Position numbers and translations under genes: made by a program. The notes beneath the pieces are model-generated. The model was given only the letters and a program-made list of their open reading frames with translations. It was not told the origin of the DNA and made no database searches. Below are positions 36,909 through 45,238 of a DNA stretch of 64,000 nucleotides, in pieces; positions within the stretch are counted from its first letter, which is position 1, and each line of letters begins with the position of its first letter. The stretch comes from Flavobacterium sp. SLB02 (lineage in GTDB: Bacteria; Bacteroidota; Bacteroidia; Flavobacteriales; Flavobacteriaceae). Where the stretch lies: assembly GCF_009664855.1 (NCBI RefSeq), contig NZ_CP045928.1, positions 1,449,049 to 1,513,048 of the forward strand, in the 5' to 3' direction.

Positions 36909-38549
36909 CTATTTCTTCAAGCGCCTTTTTAATTGATACTCATAAAGCGACGCCACTTTGTCCATTGGTGTATTTAAGAATTCAATATAAGGGTCAGGTT
37001 CATATTTTACTTCGAATTTAGCATTGCCATTCACACCAATCATTCTCGCAAAAGGTCCGTCTTTCATGCCGTAAAGCAAAACTGGTTTCGTGATTTCAGC
37101 TGGTTTCTCGACCAGAATATTCAGATTCCAAAAAGTACTATATGGCCCGTGTGAAGGCTTCCAGTAATCAGCACCGCCACCGCCAAACAAGTAATAACTG
37201 TTGTTTTTATCCGGCGTTATATGCAGGGTAATATGATCGAATAAGTTTTGATGATTTGCCCCCGAATGCTGATCTAAAAGAGCATCGGCAAAAATCTCAC
37301 AATCCTGATACACGTTTTTAGTTGCAAAAGTGTTGAAGCTTAACGGATGAACGGCTTTGTTGTAGATCTTCAGATTCTTCACCAATACATTATGCACGCC
37401 GCCCAAAGTCACCGTGTAATGCGACATATGCGGGCCATCGGTAACAATATCCTGTATGGTAACATTTGAGATTTCTTCGCCCAAAATTCCGCTATCAGCA
37501 TTTGTAATCGTAACATCTTTGACCCAACTATTAAAAACACGGGTTAGAAATATTGCATTATTTCCGGGTTCAACATGATGTGCCACTCTTGGAATATCAG
37601 GAAAAGTAAAACGAAGATGTTCAATCCCGACTTCATTCAAATGTTTCCATTCGACCAACTGCGCCTGATAAGCTGGTTTTATGGCAATGGTCAAAGGAGT
37701 TTTAATTGTTATTTTTGAGTTTGAAATTTTGGTGATTTCAACTTGTTGCCTGACAATGGGAAGTTTTGGAAATTTCCAGTGATGTGAACCCGGTTTTACA
37801 TTCGCGCCTTTGTATAAATCCTTGATGATTTCGCCGTTTTCACCATCTTTATTAAAAAGCTGTAGCTCGACAATATCGCCCACTTTCAAATCTTTTACAT
37901 CCGAAACATTGATCGTATGTTCACCTATATTTCCCGAACTTACTTTCGCCAACGAATTGGGCGTTGGTTCATATTTATCCAAATACGATTTTACACGTTC
38001 ACCGGGAATTTGCGTCCAGATAAATCCACCCGACCAGGCATATTGCGAGAAAGGCAAATCGACATTATTATCAGGCTCACGTTGCCTTTTATCAAGCGTA
38101 GTGAGATATTCACGAAGTTCTGCCAATGATTCGGGATCTTTAAGATACATCATCGGTCTTGGACAATAAATTTCTGTTCCTTTTTCACCAGAACCCTCAC
38201 CACGAAGTACGAAATTGCTTCTTTCGATATATACAATTTCGCTCAAAATAATGCGTCCGGCAGGCAATTGCAAGATCACATTTCCCTCAATAGCATTTGC
38301 AGCTTTTACGGCCTTTAGTAATGCTTTGGAATCATCAAGACCATCATTGGCTTTTACGCCATAATCTGTAGCATTAATAATTTTTCCCTGAACTTGTGGA
38401 ATTTGGCTTTCTCCGAAATGATAGCCCGCATAACTAAAATCAGGTAAATAATTCGCTTTTGAGTCCGTAAGTATTTTAGGCATTTCTTGCGCCATGGTAA
38501 CACTATTTACAAAAAGGCTGCAACAAATCAGCAGGGTTTGGGTATTCAT
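36909..38549 (-). CDS. Secreted right-handed beta-helix protein (pectate-lyase-3 superfamily), candidate polysaccharide-active enzyme
   Basis: I start at ATG 38549, giving a signal peptide that ends near VTMAQ; the longer frame adds 15 residues without leader character. The N-terminal helix cap motif ATDYGVKANDGLDDSKALLKA (residues ~57-77) is that of the pectate-lyase-3/GH28-related superfamily, followed by LPAGRIILS, parallel beta-helix turns and a repeat-rich core (VTITNADSGILGEEISNVTIQDIVTDG). His/Asp-rich turns (ADALLDQHSGANHQNLFDH) may bear the active site. The 546 residues match no named enzyme I can identify. It lies between the hybrid regulator and mannonate dehydratase, so a lyase or hydrolase for the glucuronate glycan is plausible; a non-catalytic role cannot be excluded. 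Confidence 0.7.
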   Translation of the reverse strand: MNTQTLLICCSLFVNSVTMAQEMPKILTDSKANYLPDFSYAGYHFGESQIPQVQGKIINATDYGVKANDGLDDSKALLKAVKAANAIEGNVILQLPAGRIILSEIVYIERSNFVLRGEGSGEKGTEIYCPRPMMYLKDPESLAELREYLTTLDKRQREPDNNVDLPFSQYAWSGGFIWTQIPGERVKSYLDKYEPTPNSLAKVSSGNIGEHTINVSDVKDLKVGDIVELQLFNKDGENGEIIKDLYKGANVKPGSHHWKFPKLPIVRQQVEITKISNSKITIKTPLTIAIKPAYQAQLVEWKHLNEVGIEHLRFTFPDIPRVAHHVEPGNNAIFLTRVFNSWVKDVTITNADSGILGEEISNVTIQDIVTDGPHMSHYTVTLGGVHNVLVKNLKIYNKAVHPLSFNTFATKNVYQDCEIFADALLDQHSGANHQNLFDHITLHITPDKNNSYYLFGGGGADYWKPSHGPYSTFWNLNILVEKPAEITKPVLLYGMKDGPFARMIGVNGNAKFEVKYEPDPYIEFLNTPMDKVASLYEYQLKRRLKK

Positions 38550-38609
38550 GGTTGTGGTTATTTGGTTAGTTAGTGGTTTGCAACGAAGGCACAAAGACGC
38601 AATTTTTTT

Positions 38610-38681
38610 GTTTCACGCAGATTTAATTAATAAAAATCTGGAAATAATCTCTGGGTAAATCCGCTTAAATCTGCTTGAAAC
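38610..38681. repeat. Palindromic repeat of the CACGCAGATTT family
   Basis: Arms GTTTCACGCAGATTT (38610-38624) and AAATCTGCTTGAAAC (38667-38681) are inverted with one mismatch. It is followed by a TTTGCGAC-type unit (~38713-38740). Confidence 0.65.
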
Positions 38682-38747
38682 TTTTTTTAGTTCTTTAATA
38701 CTATAGCTTAAAAAAACTTTGCGACTTTGCGACTCTGTCAGATTATC

Positions 38748-39932
38748 TTAAAGCGACTTCTTAATTCCCATTTCAAGTCCTCGCAATTCAGCTAAACCTC
38801 TCAAACGCCCAATTGCCGAATATCCCGGATTCGTCTTTTTATTCAAATCGTCCAGCATTTGGTGTCCGTGATCCGGACGCATGGGCAACTGGCTGTTATT
38901 TCTTTTTTCGACTTCAATAATGGCTTTTACCACTTCATACATATCAACATCGCCTTCAAGATGATTGGCTTCGTAAAAGCTTCCTTCGGCGTCTCTTTCT
39001 GTGCTTCTTAGGTGAATAAAATTCATTTTATCGCCGTGACGTCTTACAATTCCCGGTAAATCATTATCAGCTCTTACACCGTATGAACCCGTACACATCG
39101 TGAATCCGTTCGATTTTGATTCAGCGCAAGCCATCAATTCTATCAAATCTTCCTCAGTACTTACCACTCTTGGCAAACCTAAAATGGGGTAGGGCGGATC
39201 GTCAGGATGAATCGCCATTAGAACGCCTTTACTCTCGGCAACGGGAATAATTTCTTTTAAAAAGAAGAATAAATTCTCCTTCAACGCTTTTCTGTCAATA
39301 TGATTATAACCGTTTAAAGTAACCAGAAAATCTTCTACAGAATACGCCTCTTCAGCACCCGGAAGTCCAGCCAGAATATTTTGCTGTAATTTTACTTTAT
39401 CGGCCGCTGTCATGGCTTCAAAATAGCTTTTAGCCTTTGCGATTTGCTCTTGTGAATATTGATTTTCTGCTCCGGGTCTTTTTAAAATATACAATTCGAA
39501 AGCAGCAAAAGCATTAATATCAAAGCGCAAGGCTTTAGATCCGTCGGCAGTTTCAAAGGCCAAATCCGTTCTGGACCAGTCTAAAACCGGCATGAAATTA
39601 TAGCAAATACATTTTATCCCGCATAACGCCAAATTTCGGATGCTTTCTTTATAATTTTCAATATACTCAATATAATTCCCGGTTTGTTTTTTTATGTCTT
39701 CATGAACCGGAATACTTTCTACAACCGACCATGTCAAACCCGAAACCCCTTTTTTAGGGTCACCGTTTTCGTGTTCAATTTCAACTTTTCGTTTGATAAT
39801 CTCTTCAATATCCCAAACCTGTCCGTTGGGAATATGATGTAATGCAGTCACAATTCCAGTTGCGCCGGTTTGTTTAATATCTTGTAAAGAAACCGGATCG
39901 TTTGGCCCGAACCATCTTAACGTTTGTTCCAT
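38748..39932 (-). CDS. uxuA: Mannonate dehydratase
   Basis: UxuA dehydrates D-mannonate to 2-keto-3-deoxygluconate in D-glucuronate catabolism. The start [16 protein letters not shown], the metal-site motifs IHPDDPP and MRPDHGH, and [13 protein letters not shown] with NFIHLR are diagnostic. The 394 residues match the family. No signal peptide, so cytosolic. Its presence implies glucuronate (via fructuronate and mannonate) as the incoming sugar rather than galacturonate, which would use altronate dehydratase. Glucuronate isomerase is not in the window and must lie elsewhere. Confidence 0.96.
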   Translation of the reverse strand: MEQTLRWFGPNDPVSLQDIKQTGATGIVTALHHIPNGQVWDIEEIIKRKVEIEHENGDPKKGVSGLTWSVVESIPVHEDIKKQTGNYIEYIENYKESIRNLALCGIKCICYNFMPVLDWSRTDLAFETADGSKALRFDINAFAAFELYILKRPGAENQYSQEQIAKAKSYFEAMTAADKVKLQQNILAGLPGAEEAYSVEDFLVTLNGYNHIDRKALKENLFFFLKEIIPVAESKGVLMAIHPDDPPYPILGLPRVVSTEEDLIELMACAESKSNGFTMCTGSYGVRADNDLPGIVRRHGDKMNFIHLRSTERDAEGSFYEANHLEGDVDMYEVVKAIIEVEKRNNSQLPMRPDHGHQMLDDLNKKTNPGYSAIGRLRGLAELRGLEMGIKKSL

Positions 39933-40239
39933 TTTTGATTTATTTTTTGTCCTGCAAGGTTTTCAAAAGCTTGTAGGTATTATTTGTACTAATATTTTTA
40001 AGGAGCTATTTCCAGCTATCCGTTAGAATCTTTTATTCTGAACCCGGGAATAAAAGGATTTTTACCTCTATCGGGGCTAGAGCACTGGTTTTTATCACAA
40101 CTATTTTTGCCTCTTATGTCATACTGAGCGGACTCGAAGCAACGCAAGAACCTCCATAAAGTGAGTTGCCAATCTTTGTCGAGTTTCGTGTGTGATCCTT
40201 CGTTGCTCAAGATGACAAAACTAATACTGCTATATATTT
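39933..40239. repeat. Spacer with a ~99-bp palindromic element (TGTCAT...ATGACA ends)
   Basis: The 307-bp gap between uxuA and the SDR gene contains an element from 40119 to 40217 bounded by TGTCAT and ATGACA. Its arms are partly complementary (CGGACTCGAAGCAACGC against the GTTGCTCAAG side). It resembles the dispersed intergenic elements often seen in Flavobacterium genomes. A 99-codon frame crossing it on the - strand has no gene-like features. Confidence 0.55.
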
Positions 40240-41052
40240 TTAAATACTTGTAGCGGCAAATCCTCCATCGACTTTTAAGATTGTTCCCGTAACAAATTTT
40301 GACATATCGCTGCATAAAAATAAAAGTGCCCCGTCGATATCTTCAGGAGTTCCAAATCTTCCCATTGGCGTATGCTCGATAATTTTTTCGCCTCTTGGCG
40401 TTAGTTTTCCATCAGGGGCTAGTAACAAAGCCTTGTTTTGTTCTCCTATAAAAAATCCCGGAGAAATCGCATTTACACGAATTCCTTCGCCATATTTTTG
40501 AGCTAACTCAACTGCCATCCATTGTGTAAAATTGTCAATTGCCGCTTTTGAAGCCGAATATCCCACAACTCTCGTCAAAGGTCTTTGTGCAGATGCCGAT
40601 GATATATTGATGATAATACCTTGTTTTTGTTTTGCAAAAAGCTCCGAAAACACTTGCGATGGCAGCATAGTACCAATGATATTCAGATCGACTACTTTTT
40701 GCAATTCGTCTACCTTCATATCAAATATCGCCTGATCAGGGCTTATTGTTGCTCCAGGCATATTTCCGCCCGCAGCATTAATTAAAATGTCAAGACCCCC
40801 GTATTTTTCTACGATAAAATCTCTTGCTTTTTCTAATTCTTCTTTGTTTAAAACATTGGCCTGAACCGCAAAAGCTTTTCCACCGTTGTTTTCTATGTTT
40901 TGTACAGCCTTATTAGCCTTTTCAATCGATTGAGAAACGATTCCAACAATAACGCCTTGTTTGGCCAAAACGTTTGCAAAGTTGCTTCCCAATACTCCGG
41001 CACCTCCGGTAATTAATGCAATTTTTCCTTTTAGATTAAATATTGAATCCAT
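40240..41052 (-). CDS. Short-chain dehydrogenase, probable D-mannonate oxidoreductase (fructuronate reductase)
   Basis: Classical SDR: cofactor motif TGGAGVLG (15-22), NAAGGNMPG (92-100), catalytic S~152, Y165 and K169 in YSASK. The NMPGATI region and VDLNIIGTMLPS are typical of the SDRs found beside uxuA in Bacteroidota and Thermotoga, where they reduce fructuronate to mannonate in place of the longer UxuB. The 270 residues fit. The gene is placed between eda and uxuA in one operon-like run. KduD (unsaturated uronate branch) is the main alternative; no KduI is present. Confidence 0.85.
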   Translation of the reverse strand: MDSIFNLKGKIALITGGAGVLGSNFANVLAKQGVIVGIVSQSIEKANKAVQNIENNGGKAFAVQANVLNKEELEKARDFIVEKYGGLDILINAAGGNMPGATISPDQAIFDMKVDELQKVVDLNIIGTMLPSQVFSELFAKQKQGIIINISSASAQRPLTRVVGYSASKAAIDNFTQWMAVELAQKYGEGIRVNAISPGFFIGEQNKALLLAPDGKLTPRGEKIIEHTPMGRFGTPEDIDGALLFLCSDMSKFVTGTILKVDGGFAATSI

Positions 41053-41082
41053 ATTAAGTTGTATAATTTATTGTGTTTTTTT

Positions 41083-41146
41083 GCCACAGATTAAAAGACT
41101 GAAAAGGATTTTAAAATAATCTGTGTTAATCTTTTTAATCTGTGGC
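41083..41146. repeat. Palindromic repeat GCCACAGATTAAAAG...CTTTTTAATCTGTGGC
   Basis: Inverted arms of ~16 bp at the two ends, between the eda-like gene and the SDR gene. The unit belongs to the same kind of intergenic palindromes seen at 27690 and 38610. Confidence 0.6.
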
Positions 41147-41175
41147 TAAATTTTCCAGTGCTAAATATCTAAAGT

Positions 41176-41841
41176 TTATATTCTTCTTATTGTCTGGATA
41201 ATTTCCAGCATTTTTTTAGTTTCGTTTTCAATTACATCGTAATCCTGTTCTTCAATGCGTTTTTTGCTGATGAGTTTGCTTCCCAGCCCAACGGCAGAAG
41301 CACCGGCAGAAAACCAGCTTTCAATACTGGCATGAGTAGGTTCTACACCGCCAGTGGTCATGAAAACCAAGGATGGAAAAACATCTTTTATGCTGCTTAA
41401 AAATTCTGTTCCCAATATGTTTCCCGGGAATAGTTTTACGAGTTTTATTCCCGCATTTTCTGCTGCTATGATTTCTGTTGGAGTCATACAACCCGGAGCG
41501 TATAAAACTTCCTTATCTTTTAAGAAATCAGCCACTTCAGGAACAAATCCCGGACTGATAAAAAAGTCGGCTGCAGCATCGCTGAAGTCTTTGGCATCTT
41601 CAAGGTTTTTAATCGTTCCTATACCTAATAACATTTCGGGCAATTCGGCATTTCGAACCGCAACCATTTTTCTGAAGTTGGATAAAGCTTCAGGACCTCT
41701 GTTGGTATATTCAACGGCTCTGATTCCTGCTTTGTAAAGCGTTCTTAGAATTTCGATACTAATGGTTTGATCTGTTGTGAAATACAGCGGAACAATACCT
41801 TGCTCAGCAATAACATCGATGTTTTTTTGAATTGTACTCAT
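41176..41841 (-). CDS. eda: KDPG/KHG aldolase
   Basis: The enzyme splits 2-keto-3-deoxy-6-phosphogluconate into pyruvate and glyceraldehyde 3-phosphate. The Schiff-base lysine K136 in LVKLFPG and the E44 strand (RAVEYTNRGPEAL) are visible; FISPGF, YAPGCMTPTE and TTGGVEP complete the family pattern. At 221 residues it is normal. The VEYT-N-RG segment differs from the VEVTLRT of E. coli Eda, as in the Bacteroidota clade. No KDG kinase gene is in the window, so phosphorylation of KDG needs an enzyme encoded elsewhere. Confidence 0.93.
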   Translation of the reverse strand: MSTIQKNIDVIAEQGIVPLYFTTDQTISIEILRTLYKAGIRAVEYTNRGPEALSNFRKMVAVRNAELPEMLLGIGTIKNLEDAKDFSDAAADFFISPGFVPEVADFLKDKEVLYAPGCMTPTEIIAAENAGIKLVKLFPGNILGTEFLSSIKDVFPSLVFMTTGGVEPTHASIESWFSAGASAVGLGSKLISKKRIEEQDYDVIENETKKMLEIIQTIRRI

Positions 41842-41846
41842 CAGTT

Positions 41847-42296
41847 TTATATTTTAACTTTAATGACGATTTTTTTGAGTGTTCCTTCACCAATCATTGC
41901 CGCGTGAACATCTGTAGGAAACAAAATCGCAAATTGTTTTTCCTGCAATTCAAAAAACATATCGGGTTTGTCGTGAAAAAAACGAACATCTCTTTCCTCG
42001 CTATAATCCCCATTTGGGCTCACACATTTTTCTCTTGGTTTCCAGGCAAAAGTTTCCGGACCTTTTATCGAAATCTGGATATCGATGTTTTGATCGTGAC
42101 ATTCAAAACCTTTTATGCTTTCTTCTCTGGTTGCGCCTTCGCCAAGAATTACAATTACTTTTAATCCTTGGGCAATTTCAAATGCGCCTTCTTCAAGTTT
42201 ACTAATGTCATTTTGATTTACGTAATCAAATGCTTCTTTGAATTTAGGGTGAAGACTGAAATATTTTGCAGCGTTTTGTAATGAATCTACAATCAT
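41847..42296 (-). CDS. YhcH/YjgK/YiaL-family cupin protein
   Basis: A cupin-fold family (also called DUF386) found in sugar acid, sialic acid and beta-galactosidase operons; its chemistry is uncertain, with isomerase or mutarotase activity proposed. Recognisable features are the YFSLHPKFKEAFDYVNQ start, GFECHDQNIDIQ metal-site segment and FAILFPTDVHAAM near the end. The 149 residues are typical. First gene of the - strand uronate run, 5 bp before eda, transcribed away from the LacI-type regulator. Likely handles an intermediate sugar anomer or isomer. Confidence 0.9.
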   Translation of the reverse strand: MIVDSLQNAAKYFSLHPKFKEAFDYVNQNDISKLEEGAFEIAQGLKVIVILGEGATREESIKGFECHDQNIDIQISIKGPETFAWKPREKCVSPNGDYSEERDVRFFHDKPDMFFELQEKQFAILFPTDVHAAMIGEGTLKKIVIKVKI

Positions 42297-42655
42297 TTTA
42301 TTTGGTTTTTATGTTCTAATTTTATTTCACACAAGGGTAACTTATGTTTTTTATAATTAAAGTTTTACTTTATATAACGTTATTTAGTATACTGGCTTTA
42401 AGTAATAACTCATTAAGATGTCAGTAGCCATTTTTTATGTCATAATTATAGAGTAAACTCTTAATTATCAAAAATCATAATAAATAATCTATTTGATATT
42501 ATGTTTTTTAAAATACACATGTGTATATTTGCGTGTACGCACACGGTATTTTACAAATGTATATAAAAAGTTAAGTAAAACAACTTATATTTGATAAAAA
42601 AAATAATAATTTCAAGTGTATTACAACATCATTTAACTTAAAACTCATCAATATC
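42297..42655. promoter_or_regulatory. Divergent control region between the uronate operon and the LacI-type regulator
   Basis: Three palindromes stand out. ATAACGTTAT (42374-42383) has the central CG of LacI-family operators. ATACACATGTGTAT (42513-42526) is a perfect 14-mer. TGCGT-GT-ACGCA (42530-42541) adjoins it. TATATTTG (42524-42531), a perfect + strand -7 element, overlaps the second, and another TATATTTG is at 42586-42593. A weaker - strand -7 (TACCCTTG, 42332-42339) sits 35 bp before the first uronate gene. The layout fits repression of both directions by the LacI protein. Confidence 0.5.
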
Positions 42656-43678
42656 ATAACGATAAAAAAAATTGCCGAATTAGCCAATGTTTCACCCGGA
42701 ACTGTTGATAGAATTATCCATAATCGTGGGCAGGTTGCTCAGGAAAATGTAGATAAAGTAAATGCTATTATTGAACAATATGGCTACAAAAGAAATATTC
42801 TGGCGAGTAATCTGGCCTTGAATAAAAAATTTCATTTTGCAGTTTTTTTACCACAATATGAAAATTTGGAATATTGGAAAAGCCAAATTACCGGAATAGA
42901 AAAAGCAGCAATTGAGTTTAGTAAGTTCGGAATTGTACTGGATTATTTCTTTTATGATTTTAATGCATCTTCGTTTAAAGAGGCCGTTAAAAAAGTATTG
43001 GAATTTGATTGCGAGGGACTTTTATTCGCGCCTATTTTTTACCAAGAGTCGGTTCGTTTTTTGGCAGAATATGAAAAGAAAAATATTCCCGTGGTGATGA
43101 TCGATTCGAATATTTCTAATAATGACGAACATGCTTATGTAGGACAAGATGCTTTTCAGAGTGGTTATTTGGCCGGAAGGCTAATCAGTTTTGCGGTAAA
43201 AAACGAAAGACAAATCTTGATTTTCAAAATCACCAGAGAGATCGAAAGTACATCGGTTTATTTACAACGCATCAATGGTTTTTATTCGTTTTTTAAAGAT
43301 CATAATGAACTTAATAATTTTAAATTTTCTGAAATCACCATTAAAGATTCGGGAATTGATCAGCTCAATTTAGAAATGTTCACTGCAATAAACAGTGTTT
43401 TTGTCCCTAATTCCAGAGCGTATATTGTCGCGAGATTTTTAGAGCAAAACAATATAAAAGGCGTGAGAATCATTGGTTACGATTTATTGAAGGATAATAT
43501 CGAATATTTAAATAAAGGTGTAATCGACTTTTTAATCAACCAAAGACCCGAAGAGCAGGGCTATATGGGAATTAATCATTTGTATAAAAAACTCGTCTTG
43601 CAGGAAACTATAGAGAACACACATTATATTCCGCTAGAAATTATTCTAAAAGAGAATTATTTTCCTGCGAGGAAATGA
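42656..43678 (+). CDS. LacI-family regulator; helix-turn-helix lacks a standard start codon
   Basis: The frame is open from 42575 to the stop at 43676-43678. From 42656 it reads (ATA)-T-I-K-K-I-A-E-L-A-N-V-S-P-G-T-V-D-R, then HNRGQVAQENV, a complete LacI helix-turn-helix. The ligand domain follows (~60-340; FHFAVFLPQYENLEYW, VMIDSN, VGQDAFQSGYLAGRL). No ATG, GTG or TTG precedes the first TTG at 42818, which would delete the DNA-binding domain. ATA 42656 sits where LacI proteins have their initiator Met, so a point change, a rare ATA start or a sequencing error are all possible. Divergent from the uronate operon, it likely senses a uronate-derived sugar. Confidence 0.75.
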   Translation: MTIKKIAELANVSPGTVDRIIHNRGQVAQENVDKVNAIIEQYGYKRNILASNLALNKKFHFAVFLPQYENLEYWKSQITGIEKAAIEFSKFGIVLDYFFYDFNASSFKEAVKKVLEFDCEGLLFAPIFYQESVRFLAEYEKKNIPVVMIDSNISNNDEHAYVGQDAFQSGYLAGRLISFAVKNERQILIFKITREIESTSVYLQRINGFYSFFKDHNELNNFKFSEITIKDSGIDQLNLEMFTAINSVFVPNSRAYIVARFLEQNNIKGVRIIGYDLLKDNIEYLNKGVIDFLINQRPEEQGYMGINHLYKKLVLQETIENTHYIPLEIILKENYFPARK

Positions 43679-43704
43679 TTTTTTTCCAAGCCTTTTTAAT
43701 TAAT

Positions 43705-43778
43705 CTCGTAAAGGCGCTAAGTTGCAAAGTTTTTAATCTTAGTAACCTAGAATCTTAGCCACTTAGCGTCTTTGCGAG
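43705..43778. repeat. Palindromic repeat between convergent genes
   Basis: CTCGTAAAGGCGCTAAGT (43705-43722) and ACTTAGCGTCTTTGCGAG (43761-43778) are inverted, with only two G-T type differences over 18 bp. It belongs to the TTTGCGA repeat family and may end transcription of both flanking genes. Confidence 0.7.
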
Positions 43779-43781
43779 AAA

Positions 43782-44951
43782 CTATTTCTTCACCTTAATA
43801 ACCAATGGGTTATTTATTTTTTTAGCAAACGAAGTCAAATACGTTTCCCATTGTTTTTGAGTTTGAAATGGGCTTCCTTTTTTCCATCCAAAACCAACGT
43901 AGTAAATCGCTTTATTGTTCTTTACCTCAATATTTCCGAATAGATTACTTAGATCTTTATCTTCGGTAATATGATTATCAAAACTTTTTAAAGTGTTTTT
44001 GGGAGCTACGATTCCAGTTCCAATTTCAGAATCGTCGATAGGTTCCCAATGGCTTAACCAGCCTTCTTTTATATTGGTTCCAATAGTTCCTTTTTTGTCA
44101 TGAAGCGTTAATCCGGCAGCAATAGATTTTGTTCCGGTAATATTGATTTCAAAACGAGAAAGATAACTTCCGTAATCCAGACTGATCAGTTTTGACTCGG
44201 TTATTTTGTTGCCTTTTGCATCCCAATCGGCATACGTCAGGATAAAACTCGTTCTGATAGGTCCGGTGGTGATAGTTTTCCAGCTAGTGAAATTCTTGGA
44301 AAAATAGTATTTATCATCGACCTTAACGGCAATTCCGCCCACGCCACGGCTATCACCTACATGAAAATTATCTAAACCTTCACCAGTATCTTTATGATAC
44401 GTTCCGGTTCCGTTAGTAGCTTTTTGGTACCATTTATTGATAATTGGGTAATCGACTCTTTTTAGCCAGGCGTCAATTCCGCTGGTTAAAGTTCCGCCAG
44501 CTACTTTCTCTTCTACCATTTTTTGAGCCACAGGACCATAAGTTCTAAAGGCTACTTTATTGTTTTCCCACGCATAATCGTCTGTACGTTCAGGAACAAA
44601 TCTCGAAAAGCAGCTAATCGTAGTTTCTTTTGATGGATTTTCGGCAACCAACACTTCAAAATCTTGTTGCGATGACGCTTTTATTTTAGGTTGAAATAAG
44701 AGTACATCAATAGTTCCGTCACCATCATTATCGATAGATTGTGTGCTCAAAAAAGTATTTGTACCCGCTTCTTTTACAGCATAATTTTCCAGTTTAACAG
44801 AAGTTGATAATCCCAGAGATTTTTTAGTCAATTCAATAGTTTCGAATTCACGATCTATGGGAAGGAAATTAGTAACGGTAATGATTTTGTTTTGAGCATG
44901 AACGGCAAAACTACTTGCCAGAATTGCGGTGAATAAAATATGTTTTTTCAA
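43782..44951 (-). CDS. DUF4861-like secreted protein
   Basis: A signal peptide ends near AVHAQ (~20). The remaining ~370 residues look beta-rich, with an early calcium-type loop DNDGDGTIDVLLFQP, a His/Asp-containing central segment (GTYHKDTGEGLDNFHVGDSRGVGGIAV) and a late HWEPIDDSEIG. The pattern agrees with DUF4861 proteins, which occur in uronic-acid polysaccharide loci of Bacteroidota; I cannot assign an activity. It has a - strand TATATTTG element 65 bp upstream and is probably a single-gene unit. Adjacency to the uronate locus suggests a part in the same pathway, by inference only. Confidence 0.65.
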   Translation of the reverse strand: MKKHILFTAILASSFAVHAQNKIITVTNFLPIDREFETIELTKKSLGLSTSVKLENYAVKEAGTNTFLSTQSIDNDGDGTIDVLLFQPKIKASSQQDFEVLVAENPSKETTISCFSRFVPERTDDYAWENNKVAFRTYGPVAQKMVEEKVAGGTLTSGIDAWLKRVDYPIINKWYQKATNGTGTYHKDTGEGLDNFHVGDSRGVGGIAVKVDDKYYFSKNFTSWKTITTGPIRTSFILTYADWDAKGNKITESKLISLDYGSYLSRFEINITGTKSIAAGLTLHDKKGTIGTNIKEGWLSHWEPIDDSEIGTGIVAPKNTLKSFDNHITEDKDLSNLFGNIEVKNNKAIYYVGFGWKKGSPFQTQKQWETYLTSFAKKINNPLVIKVKK

Positions 44952-45015
44952 AGCTTTACAGGTATTAATTAATCGAAAATTGGATTTTTTTTTTTTGAAT
45001 CATAAAGATACAAAT

Positions 45016-45023
45016 CAAATATA
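45016..45023 (-). promoter_or_regulatory. -7 promoter element of the DUF4861-like gene
   Basis: TATATTTG on the - strand, 65 bp before the start codon; no clear -33 partner at the usual distance. Confidence 0.35.
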
Positions 45024-45238
45024 ACTTTAGAATACGGAATTGGGGTAAAAAAGTACAAAGTGTTATTTTTGAATATGTGGATTCTTTTTTTTATAAGTTG
45101 AGTTAAAAAACTTTTTTTGAGTGATAATGGAGTGTTTTTTTTATATGATTTATTTAGTATTCAGGTACTTATACGTGGTTTTAATCAATAATTTATTTGT
45201 TGCTTTGTCAGTATTATTAACCCCTAAAAACAATTAAA

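Noticed and set aside
38550..38594. Longer start for the beta-helix protein
   Set aside because: The extra 15 residues place the hydrophobic leader away from the N-terminus; ATG 38549 gives a normal signal peptide.
40016..40315. A 99-codon frame on the - strand in the uxuA-SDR spacer
   Set aside because: It runs through the palindromic element at 40119-40217 and into the 3' end of the SDR gene, with no signature, no leader and repeat-like composition.
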